NCBI RefSeq assembly: GCF_900106515.1
Contig: NZ_FNWF01000003.1
Span: 806,001 to 870,000, forward strand
Length of the DNA stretch: 64,000 bases
Reading direction: 5' to 3'
Origin: Peptoniphilus lacydonensis
Lineage (GTDB): Bacteria > Bacillota > Clostridia > Tissierellales > Peptoniphilaceae
The translations under genes were made by a program, and so were the position numbers. Position 1 is the stretch's first letter. Every line of letters begins with the position of its first letter. Under the pieces are notes generated by a model. It did no database searches. It was not told the origin of the DNA and saw only the letters and a program-made list of their open reading frames with translations. Below are positions 1 through 6,525 of this stretch, piece by piece.

Positions 1-576
1 AAAAAAATAGAAAACATTTTTACAATGATAGCTATTATTTCTTATGTATTAATTGAATTCAATTGAATATTAACATCAAAATCCTTTAAAATACATTTAT
101 GTACCATCATTAAGTATTTATTATTTTAAAAAATATAAATTTTAACCTTAAAAAATATAAAAATACAATACTTAATAAGTTAATCATAACCACCTCTAAT
201 CAGATGATTTGCTCTCCTCCTATAATGGTTTTACCAACAACATTTCATGCTTTGAATTTTCTTTCTCGTGTACAAATTCCATAACTAATGCTGAAACATC
301 TTATTTTTGTTTCTGTCTTACTTGCTCACCAATAATCAGGTCTGTATCGATTAAACATAATTTTCGTATATCCTTTGGATAAATACAATATTATATTTAC
401 GCATACATTTGTCTGTGATAATCAATTTGCCTTTTTAGTCATATTATAACTACCTCTTATTATTTTATGTCTAAAAAACTCTATTATAATATTGAGGTGA
501 TTTTTTGTTTCGCATACGTTACATCTTAAATAAATAGGATTAAAAAAAGCCATCCATAACGAATGACTTAAAATAT
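1..576. other. AT-rich stretch without an intact gene
   Basis: No convincing complete gene, RNA or repeat is visible here. The strand opposite the listing contains short open stretches separated by stops, the longest of which is listed separately as a possible decayed gene. Several ribosome-binding-like purine runs (for example at 214-219 on the minus strand) are not followed by an open frame. Confidence 0.5.
220..390 (-). pseudogene. possible decayed coding sequence with in-frame stop
   Basis: One minus-strand frame is open from about 390 to 304 and, after a single TAA at 301-303, again from 300 to 223. It reads ...IYPKDIRKLCLIDTDLIIGE... and then DVSALVMEFVHEKENSK... before a final TAG. 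The composition looks protein-like and the two halves are in the same frame, which suggests a gene remnant broken by a nonsense change. There is no start codon with a ribosome binding site, and I do not recognise the family. It could equally be chance in AT-rich DNA. Confidence 0.25.
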
Positions 577-921
577 TGGTGGAGGCGGCGGGAGTCGAAC
601 CCGCGTCCGAAGACCTCTTACAGAAAGATTCTCCGAGTGCAGACTCCTCTTTAATTTTCCTCTGCATTACTAGAGTGTCAAACTCATACAGAGTATCGCC
701 ACTAACCCCCTCTGCTATGGCGAATCACAGAGTTCGTTTGCCCGCTAATTTGAAACCCGGTTACAGTTCGCGGCATCTGGCCGGATTGCTACCTAAACTT
801 AGGCAGCTAGTGCGAAATTATTTTCGTCGTTTATTTTTTATAGACCATTTTTACGTTGTATGATCCATCAACGACTCGCTACTTAAAGCTCAAAATCCCC
901 GTCGAAACCATTTTCGCCCCC
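577..921 (-). ncRNA. ssrA: transfer-messenger RNA (tmRNA)
   Basis: Rescues stalled ribosomes by acting first as an alanyl-tRNA and then as an mRNA for a degradation tag. The 3' end reads GACTCCCGCCGCCTCCACCA and the 5' end GGGGGCGAAAATGG, and the two ends form a 7-bp acceptor stem (GGGGGCG with CGCCTCC, one G-U). The T-arm GGTTCGACTCC is intact and CCA is encoded. The tag frame runs from about 837 down to 802 and ends NDENNFALAA before TAA at 799-801. The two codons upstream are AAA ATA, so the whole encoded tag may be KINDENNFALAA after the tRNA-borne alanine. The resume codon is inferred. Confidence 0.95.
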
Positions 922-939
922 CTATTTAATTAGATTAAA

Positions 940-968
940 ATTATACTAAAATTTGCTATTTTTGTCAA
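940..968 (-). promoter_or_regulatory. ssrA promoter
   Basis: Consensus -35 TTGACA at 968-963 and -10 TATAAT at 945-940, separated by 17 bp, starting about 10-15 nt upstream of the mature tmRNA 5' end. This fits a strong constitutive sigma-A promoter followed by 5' trimming. Confidence 0.8.
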
Positions 969-991
969 TTTTAGGTACACTCTCAAATTTT

Positions 992-1600
992 TTATTTTTG
1001 TCTATTCTTCTTTGCAAATTTAAATCTCAAAGAACTTTTCCAAATAAAATATCCAATAGCTGAACCTAGTACATTTAAAATCAAATCATCAATATCCACT
1101 GATCTTCCAATAAAAAATTGAATAAACTCCACAGAAAGAGATGTGAAAAAAGACAATTTAACAATTTTTGAAACATTTCTATATTTCTTAAAAATTTCAG
1201 GAATTAAAATCCCAAAAGGTATAAAAATTATTATATTCCCAAAGACATTTGTAAGCGTGTGAAGAAAACCAGAATACTTTATATAATTTTTTATAGTCCT
1301 AAAGGGAATTAAATTTACTCCCCATGATCCCGATGAAATTCTATCCTTAAAGTTTCCAACAAAGTCAAAATTTTCATTAGTCAGATTAATACCAGAATTT
1401 GCAATATAAGAATTGGGGGTAAATAACATTATAATTAAAAAAGCAATATATCCTGCTAATATACTCAAGAGTAGTTCTCTAAAACCACTTGAATCTTTTT
1501 TCCTATGGGGAAAAAACTTGACTCTTACTAAGGAAAAAATTACAAAGGTAATTATAAAGGCAGGTATAGCTCTTGCTGCAAAAAATAAAAACAACTTCAT
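992..1600 (-). CDS. VanZ-like family membrane protein
   Basis: A 202-residue integral membrane protein of the VanZ-like family. Five hydrophobic segments can be seen: about residues 5-25, 43-62, 110-135, 145-160 and 175-190. The family signature is present in the last third as NIIIFIPFGILIPEIF, then EFIQFFIGRSVDIDDLILN and a Gly-rich final helix. VanZ of enterococci gives low-level teicoplanin resistance, but the function of most relatives is unknown, so no resistance is implied. The start ATG overlaps the stop of the upstream HAD gene (ATGA, 1597-1600), so the two are translationally coupled. Confidence 0.8.
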   Translation of the reverse strand: MKLFLFFAARAIPAFIITFVIFSLVRVKFFPHRKKDSSGFRELLLSILAGYIAFLIIMLFTPNSYIANSGINLTNENFDFVGNFKDRISSGSWGVNLIPFRTIKNYIKYSGFLHTLTNVFGNIIIFIPFGILIPEIFKKYRNVSKIVKLSFFTSLSVEFIQFFIGRSVDIDDLILNVLGSAIGYFIWKSSLRFKFAKKNRQK

Positions 1601-2235
1601 ATATTTTTTAGTTCTATTAGATTTGTTATAGAATAATCATTTTCTTTTACTATAGTATCCCAGGTGTCACTAGAATTTTCATCATAAATACCAATAGTCT
1701 TTAATCCTGCATTTTTAGCAGTTCTAAGTGCCAAATATGAATCATCAACTAAATAAATTTCTTCTGGTCTATTGCAAAGATTTTGGGCAATTGTAGTGAA
1801 AAATTCTTCTTCAGATTTTATAAATCCCAATGAATCTGATGTATAAATTTCCTCAATAAAATTGTCTATCCCATATTTTTTTATTACTATTTCCGCAAAT
1901 TTTTCTGCAGTAGATGTCCCTACTACAATTTTAAATCCTTTATCTTTAAAATAATTTAAGACCTCAATAGCATTGTCCTTTAAGTTAACTTTATTTTCAT
2001 AGAAATCTATAACTGCATCGCTAAATTCTTCATATAGCTCTTCAAAACTCTCACTTAAATTGTAATATTCTTTTAAATATCTAAGTGAAGTTTTTAAACT
2101 CATAGTAGTCATTGTGTGCCCTACTTCATTCGAAATATCTATTGATTTCGTCTTCATAAAATTTTTGGACAAATTTCTCCAATATCCCATAGAATCAACT
2201 AAAGTACCATCTAAATCAAATATAATAGCTTTCAT
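1597..2235 (-). CDS. HAD-superfamily hydrolase (phosphoglycolate phosphatase-like)
   Basis: A 212-residue cytosolic HAD phosphatase. Motif I is DLDGT with nucleophile D7 and acid/base D9. Motif II is VVGTST near residue 105, a motif III lysine lies near residue 143 in SLGFIKSEEEF, and motif IV is VDDS near 168. The helical region between motifs I and II is a C1-type cap as in phosphoglycolate phosphatase and beta-phosphoglucomutase, so the substrate is probably a small phosphorylated metabolite but cannot be fixed. A good RBS (GGAGG) precedes the ATG. It is the first gene of a two-gene operon with the VanZ-like gene. Confidence 0.85.
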   Translation of the reverse strand: MKAIIFDLDGTLVDSMGYWRNLSKNFMKTKSIDISNEVGHTMTTMSLKTSLRYLKEYYNLSESFEELYEEFSDAVIDFYENKVNLKDNAIEVLNYFKDKGFKIVVGTSTAEKFAEIVIKKYGIDNFIEEIYTSDSLGFIKSEEEFFTTIAQNLCNRPEEIYLVDDSYLALRTAKNAGLKTIGIYDENSSDTWDTIVKENDYSITNLIELKNI

Positions 2236-2259
2236 ACTACCTCCATTCTTCTTTAGCTA

Positions 2260-2288
2260 ATTATATTTTAGTTGTAAACTTTTTACAA
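2260..2288 (-). promoter_or_regulatory. promoter of the HAD/VanZ operon
   Basis: -35 TTGTAA at 2288-2283 and -10 TATAAT at 2265-2260 with a 17-bp spacer, about 25 nt upstream of the HAD start codon. Confidence 0.55.
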
Positions 2289-2337
2289 ATCAACTATAAT
2301 AAGTTTTCAAAACAAGTAAAATTTTTTTAAAAAAGCT

Positions 2338-2365
2338 TTGACATTTTTTTATTTGATGTTATAAT
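2338..2365 (+). promoter_or_regulatory. tRNA-Pro promoter
   Basis: Perfect -35 TTGACA (2338-2343) and -10 TATAAT (2360-2365) with a 16-bp spacer, about 58 bp upstream of the tRNA. Confidence 0.75.
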
Positions 2366-2422
2366 AATATTTGTTGAAAAAATAATATAGAGAATTTAAA
2401 TTTTTTGTAAATTTTTTGTTAT

Positions 2423-2499
2423 CGGGGTGTAGCGCAGTTTGGTAGCGCACGTGGTTTGGGACCATGGGGCCGGGGGTTCGAATCCTCTCACCCCGACCA
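2423..2499 (+). tRNA. tRNA-Pro (anticodon UGG)
   Basis: A 77-nt cloverleaf. The acceptor stem pairs CGGGG(T/G) with CCCCG, the D-arm contains AGTTTGGTAG, the anticodon stem-loop GTGG-TTTGGGA-CCAT carries UGG, the T-loop is GGTTCGAATCC and CCA is encoded. The 3' end is the integration target of the adjoining prophage, whose left attachment core begins inside the T-arm at 2483. The whole tRNA is preserved because the phage copy restores its 3' end. Confidence 0.96.
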
Positions 2500-2505
2500 T
2501 TTTTT
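2483..2505 (+). repeat. prophage attachment core, tRNA-side copy
   Basis: 23-bp direct repeat beginning TCCTCTCACCCCGACCA and continuing with six T. It is identical to 34441-34463 and covers the tRNA-Pro 3' end. The identity stops one base upstream (A versus T) and at the end of the T-run. Confidence 0.93.
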
Positions 2506-2550
2506 ATTTATTTTTACATTTCTTTACAAATGGCTAAAAATACAAAGATT

Positions 2551-2586
2551 AAGCATGTACTCAATAACTAAAGTACATGCTTTTTT
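2551..2586 (+). terminator. rho-independent terminator behind tRNA-Pro
   Basis: An 11-bp perfect stem (AAGCATGTACT with AGTACATGCTT) with a 10-nt loop is followed by a T-run. It lies inside the prophage, so it is phage-supplied and would end the host tRNA transcript. Confidence 0.75.
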
Positions 2587-2614
2587 ACATGTTTTTACAC
2601 CTTTTTACTGTTGC

Positions 2615-2638
2615 GTTACCAACTCGTTGCCAACTTTT
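2615..2638 (+). repeat. integrase arm-type repeats, left
   Basis: Two adjacent 11-bp direct repeats, GTTACCAACTC and GTTGCCAACTT, about 110 bp from the attachment core. The same pair of units occurs in the same orientation at 34359-34382 near the other end. Tandem arm-type sites near the ends of attP are typical of tyrosine integrases of the Tn916/lambda kind. The function is inferred. Confidence 0.65.
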
Positions 2639-2702
2639 ATAATTCTTCTACCTATCTGAATGTCTTTATTTGGTTAGCTTTTAAAAATATATTTTTAATT
2701 TC

Positions 2703-2738
2703 TACATAAAAATAAAGCCCAGGTTTGAAACCCAGGCT
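2703..2738 (-). terminator. terminator of the prophage late operon
   Basis: On the minus strand an imperfect hairpin AGCC-TG-GGTTTCAAACC-TG-GGCT (2738-2716, one symmetric internal loop) is followed by TTATTTTTATG. It lies just after the holin stop codon. Confidence 0.6.
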
Positions 2739-2746
2739 CAATAAAA

Positions 2747-2992
2747 TCATTTTTCTTTTAAATCTTCTGTATTAATAATATTGGTTACATCTCCGCCTAC
2801 TCTTTTCCCATCCACATAGCTTTCACCTAGTACATAAGAAATCATAGCTCCAAATGTCATTATTATTGTTGTTATTTGTTCAATGCTGCCTTTATCAAAT
2901 TTTAAAAATGCTAAAACTGCACTTACTAATGCAATTAAAAGCACCCAAAACTTTCTACTTGTAAACTTTCTAATAAAATCTTCTCTTTTCAT
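2747..2992 (-). CDS. phage holin (small membrane protein)
   Basis: An 81-residue protein that probably forms the membrane lesion releasing the endolysin. It begins MKREDFIRKFTSRKFW, has one clear hydrophobic helix (about residues 14-30) and a second near 41-57, then a short charged tail ending NTEDLKEK. The start chosen is the ATG preceded by GAGGAG with a 6-nt gap. An in-frame ATG 21 nt upstream has no ribosome binding site. It follows the endolysin gene directly and is the last gene of the late operon, the usual place for a holin. The exact holin family is not certain. Confidence 0.7.
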   Translation of the reverse strand: MKREDFIRKFTSRKFWVLLIALVSAVLAFLKFDKGSIEQITTIIMTFGAMISYVLGESYVDGKRVGGDVTNIINTEDLKEK

Positions 2993-3005
2993 AAGATTCT
3001 CCTCA

Positions 3006-4265
3006 TCATTCATTAGAGTTTTTTTCTATTAGTTTATCCAATGCTCTATCAAGCAAAGAAAAAACTTCTCCTCTTGTTATAGCGTCATCAAATCGTCTCT
3101 CATGGATTTCTATCCCTTTTTCGTTTAAACTCTTAAAAGATTTTTCCGCCCAATGTTCTTTTTTATTTTCCATTTTATTCACCTTCATATTTTTTATTTC
3201 ATTTACATAGTTTAAAAGTTTTCTACCATAATCATTTGATGGAGCCCATCTGCCGCCTAAGTCCTCTACATATTTACAAGTGCCAAATAAATAGGCAAAA
3301 TGTCGTGGATCCATTGTATTGGATTTAGGATAACCTTTAGCACCTGCATATAAAGCTAAGTGATCTAAATGGGCACTAATTCCATCTTCCCATGTTGCAA
3401 ATCTTTTGTGGGCTGAAGCTTGATAATCTCCACCGCCTTGAGTTACCTTTAATCCACATGGATTATGATAACTAGCATCTATGCCCGCGGCTGATTTAAT
3501 TTTGTATAAAAAGCCTGTCTCATGTGCCATTTGTGCAAATGCAATGACCGGATTTATTCCAATAATATTAGATAATCGCCAGTAAGTATAAGCAAGCCCA
3601 ATAAATTCTTTATCATTATTTTTTGTTTTTGCCCACTCTTTCATCTGCTCCAAAGTTGCACTAGGTGCACTTAAAATTGATGTCTTAGTGCTTTTTACTA
3701 CTCCAAAATATTCTGCAATAACTTTTGCTGTTACTGCTGCCACTTTATCTAAATTATCCACATATTTTTTGCAATCTGAATAATTATCATGAAAGGCATG
3801 CTCTATTATAAAATTATGCTTAGCAAGGCCATTTCTTAATATCCCATAATAATTGGAGCCTGATTTGTTTTTTCGATACTTAGTTCCTCGGTTATTAGTT
3901 CCAATTGCTGTTGATATTGCCGCACATAATTTATCTGTTAGGGTTTTAATACTTTCTTTTGGGTTAGTTGAGTCCCAAATTTCAGTTCCTGTGGCTGAAC
4001 CCCCACCAGCGTTTGAATGTAAGCTAATTAATAGGTCATAACCTTTTGCCTTTTGACCTCTTTGAGCCAGGCTTGGATTATCAAATCGGTTGATTCTCGT
4101 ATTTCCAACTATAAAGCCATAATCTTCTAGTGCTTTTTTTAGTTTCAGGGAATAGATATAATTACAATCTCCCTCATTGCAGAATTCAAAGCCCGGAATG
4201 CTTTTAAAACCTCTATTGTGAAAGGCACCTGCTCCATGTCCAGGGTCCAACATTATTTTTGTCAT
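3006..4265 (-). CDS. endolysin: amidase_3 + glucosaminidase, C-terminal SLH-like
   Basis: A 419-residue two-headed peptidoglycan hydrolase. Residues 1-195 are an N-acetylmuramoyl-L-alanine amidase of the amidase_3 type, with zinc ligands H10 (DPGHG), E31 and H83 (SLHSN) and a likely catalytic Glu in IIEHAFHDN. Residues about 205-360 match endo-beta-N-acetylglucosaminidase (GH73-like), with AFAQMAHETGF carrying the probable catalytic Glu. The last 45 residues (KSFKSLNEKGIEIHER, DDAITRGEVFSLLDRA) resemble a single SLH-type wall-binding motif. There is no signal peptide, as expected for a holin-dependent enzyme. Confidence 0.9.
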   Translation of the reverse strand: MTKIMLDPGHGAGAFHNRGFKSIPGFEFCNEGDCNYIYSLKLKKALEDYGFIVGNTRINRFDNPSLAQRGQKAKGYDLLISLHSNAGGGSATGTEIWDSTNPKESIKTLTDKLCAAISTAIGTNNRGTKYRKNKSGSNYYGILRNGLAKHNFIIEHAFHDNYSDCKKYVDNLDKVAAVTAKVIAEYFGVVKSTKTSILSAPSATLEQMKEWAKTKNNDKEFIGLAYTYWRLSNIIGINPVIAFAQMAHETGFLYKIKSAAGIDASYHNPCGLKVTQGGGDYQASAHKRFATWEDGISAHLDHLALYAGAKGYPKSNTMDPRHFAYLFGTCKYVEDLGGRWAPSNDYGRKLLNYVNEIKNMKVNKMENKKEHWAEKSFKSLNEKGIEIHERRFDDAITRGEVFSLLDRALDKLIEKNSNE

Positions 4266-4314
4266 CTCATCAACTCCTTCATTGCATAATAAAAGGCAGC
4301 TATTGAAGCCGCCC

Positions 4315-4659
4315 TTATTTTCTTAATTCGTCTAAAATTTTTTCTGACTTTTCATCATGTTTTTCCAATTTTCTGTGTAGGTCTTTATTATAGTAATCAA
4401 GTCTATTTACAGTATCAGCAACAATTTTATTTGTAATCGACAACTCTTTAACAGATTCAATGAGACTTTCAATCAACAACTTAAAATCAGTGTCATTCAT
4501 TTGCAAAGTTCCAATGCTCTTTATAAGGTCATCAATTTGTTTAGTCCTCTTTTTATCGTTAGCTATTACCAGATAAGTAAATAACCCCAAGAAAACAATT
4601 ATTATCGCTCCTGCAACTCCTACTGCTAAATAAAGTTCCTCTATTGTTTTATATTCCAT
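4315..4659 (-). CDS. phage membrane-anchored coiled-coil protein
   Basis: 114 residues with one N-terminal membrane helix (about 10-33, AVGVAGAIIIVFLGLFTYLV). A long charged helical part follows, with heptad-like spacing (about 35-112). The gene sits between the tail fibre and endolysin genes, so a role in lysis (accessory holin or spanin-like protein) is plausible from position only. I do not recognise a named family. Confidence 0.6.
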   Translation of the reverse strand: MEYKTIEELYLAVGVAGAIIIVFLGLFTYLVIANDKKRTKQIDDLIKSIGTLQMNDTDFKLLIESLIESVKELSITNKIVADTVNRLDYYNKDLHRKLEKHDEKSEKILDELRK

Positions 4660-4745
4660 GCGGTCACCTCTTTGTTTGATTTTTAAAATAAATATCTTGC
4701 TCTCTTAATTTATTTTTCTCAATAAATTAATTCTATTTCCATATA

Positions 4746-6368
4746 TCAGACCTCCAGTTTTATATTGTTTGCTATTATATTATTTGTTCCTTGATTGTCA
4801 AGGTTTTTATAATATCGATTACCTAAGGCAAGACAATACCTAGCCCTAGCAGTAAGCCATATATCACGATTAGTACTAACACTTTTTCCAGTACACCCAA
4901 TTAAATTAACTTGTTTTCCATCAATGTAGATTGGTGTGCCACTAGTTGAAGTTCCTGAACAGTTTGATAGTGAATGGTTTAAACCTAAGATAACCAACCC
5001 TTGTTGATTGGTTGAAGCTCCTGAACAGTTTGAGAATGAATTATTTGAACCATCGATTAAAAACCCATTACTAGTTGAAGCTCCTGAACAGTTTGAGAAT
5101 GAATTATTTGAACCATTGATAAAAAAACAGGTGCTGGAAGCACCTTTTACACTACAATTTTCTAAAATATTTTCGCTCGTATTGTCATTAACATATACAG
5201 AAGGATGGGTTCCATTATTTATTACATTTACATTTTTTATATAATTTTTATTTCCTTTGATATTAATAGAATTACTAGTATCATGAGTAATATTTAAATC
5301 TGATAACCTACAATTTTCAATTCCAGTTGAAATATTAACTATAACTGAATTTCTCTCGTCTTTAGTTAATTTATCAATAATATTAGTGGAATCCCCATAA
5401 CCTTCAATAATCGTATTATTTTTAGTAAAGTTTATAGCTAAATTTTTCTTTATATTAAAATTTCCTTCTGTTAATTGAATTTTTCCACCATATTCAGGAA
5501 GTTTTGTAATAAAATCATTGATTATTTCAGCCGCACAATCAGATTCTTGTATTATATAATCAGCTCCTGATTTTGAATTTTCAGAAGAATCATAATTTGC
5601 TATAACAAAAGTTGCAGACCTTGAAGATGAAATATTTTTAAATTCTGCTCCATTAGTTGTTTTAGTTAAAACTTGATTTTCTTTTCCCGCTGGTAAATCA
5701 AATTTTTTATTCCATTTTTCTTTTTCAGAATTAGTTACTGTTCTATGAGTTGAATCTTCTTCCATTTCTGAAAGTTTAATTTTTATGTCTTTCTTCATAG
5801 CATAGCCACTTAAATCTTGCTTAGGTGATAATTTTTCAATCGCTTGTTTTGTAGCCTGAGGTGTCATGTATTTTGTGTTGTCTACACCACTTTCAGCTTC
5901 TTTTTGACTTGCTTTTGATAACTGACTATTTTGTAATTCTGTTATATCCTTTTTTATTTGTGTGTCATCATATTTAGTATCGGTCGCACTAATTTTTCCA
6001 TTAACTATTTGGATGTTTGTTCCTGCTGTTAGGCTCTCTTGTTTACCTTTATTTAATTTTTCAATGTTATCTTTAATTTGTTGATAATCAAAATTAGTAA
6101 AGTTTCTTGCAACTGGTGTTGTTCTTGTCCAACTCCCACCATTACCTTCAATACTTCTTTTTACGTTATAGCCACCATCTGATCTCTTTTTTTCAACTAA
6201 TATCGTTTCAGCTGTCTGGTCCGTTCCTATAACTGCTAAATTAGGAAGACTTCCAAATACAGAACCATCTGCTACATAAATTATTGTTGCATCTGCAGCT
6301 AAATTTTGTGTTAAGTATGTTTCGGGTGAATTAACCACTCCGTCATACATTTTATTTAAATTCGTCAT
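4746..6368 (-). CDS. tail fibre / receptor-binding protein with beta-helix C-terminus
   Basis: 540 residues. The first ~100 residues form a globular baseplate-attachment region (YDGVVNSPETYLTQNL...). Residues about 105-235 are polar and partly coiled (KQDLSGYAMKKDIKIK). From about 260 to the end there is a right-handed parallel beta-helix signature with ITKLPEYGGKIQLTEGNFNI and many N/S/T/G turns. Three near-identical rungs NSFSNCSGAST / HSLSNCSGTST occur near residues 418-475, matching tandem DNA repeats. Such proteins form trimers and bind or cleave host surface glycans. No catalytic residues can be assigned. This is likely the host-range determinant. Confidence 0.8.
   Translation of the reverse strand: MTNLNKMYDGVVNSPETYLTQNLAADATIIYVADGSVFGSLPNLAVIGTDQTAETILVEKKRSDGGYNVKRSIEGNGGSWTRTTPVARNFTNFDYQQIKDNIEKLNKGKQESLTAGTNIQIVNGKISATDTKYDDTQIKKDITELQNSQLSKASQKEAESGVDNTKYMTPQATKQAIEKLSPKQDLSGYAMKKDIKIKLSEMEEDSTHRTVTNSEKEKWNKKFDLPAGKENQVLTKTTNGAEFKNISSSRSATFVIANYDSSENSKSGADYIIQESDCAAEIINDFITKLPEYGGKIQLTEGNFNIKKNLAINFTKNNTIIEGYGDSTNIIDKLTKDERNSVIVNISTGIENCRLSDLNITHDTSNSINIKGNKNYIKNVNVINNGTHPSVYVNDNTSENILENCSVKGASSTCFFINGSNNSFSNCSGASTSNGFLIDGSNNSFSNCSGASTNQQGLVILGLNHSLSNCSGTSTSGTPIYIDGKQVNLIGCTGKSVSTNRDIWLTARARYCLALGNRYYKNLDNQGTNNIIANNIKLEV
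4945..5114 (-). repeat. tandem repeats in the tail-fibre gene
   Basis: Three copies of a ~63-66-bp unit starting at 4945, 5011 and 5074, sharing GTTGAAGCTCCTGAACAGTT. The second and third copies are almost identical over 41 bp. Each unit encodes one beta-helix rung of 21-22 residues, so copy number could vary by recombination without a frame change. Confidence 0.85.
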
Positions 6369-6525
6369 TTTCCACCTCTTTTTTTAAGTCTACAAATCTA
6401 TGCTTGCCGATTCTTATTTCATGACAATGTCCATAATTTTCATCTGGATCATAAAAAGTGTGATATGAGTGTTTTGGCACTACTATTTCATGGCAGTGAT
6501 CAGTTCTAGTATTAATAATCTCCAC
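6352..6525 (-). CDS. small His-rich phage protein (GTG start)
   Basis: A 57-residue reading frame fits exactly between the tail-tip and tail-fibre genes. It overlaps the former by 14 nt and the latter by 17 nt. It starts GTG GAG ATT with a purine-rich GAGGG immediately upstream. The product contains TDHCHEIVVPKHSYH and, later, YGHCHEIRIGKHRF, that is two HCHEI motifs and six further histidines or acids. The HxH pattern echoes the metal-binding needle of the preceding gene product. The gap would otherwise be an untranslated 143 bp in a tightly packed operon, which supports it being real. Function unknown. Confidence 0.6.
   Translation of the reverse strand: MEIINTRTDHCHEIVVPKHSYHTFYDPDENYGHCHEIRIGKHRFVDLKKEVENDEFK

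Noticed and set aside
422-863. Open frames on both strands (81 and 95 codons) across 422-863
   Set aside because: They lie over the tmRNA gene and its flank. They have no ribosome binding site and only reflect the open structure of the RNA gene.
2482-2659. Plus-strand 67-codon frame starting inside tRNA-Pro
   Set aside because: Begins within the tRNA and crosses the attachment core, terminator and arm sites. No ribosome binding site.
4660-4745. Small gene behind the GGAGG at 4743-4748
   Set aside because: The ATG that follows opens only seven codons. No XkdX-like or other small tail protein can be read.
4945-5114. Evenly spaced repeats resembling a CRISPR array
   Set aside because: Repeats are in frame, encode beta-helix rungs and have no spacers or cas genes nearby.
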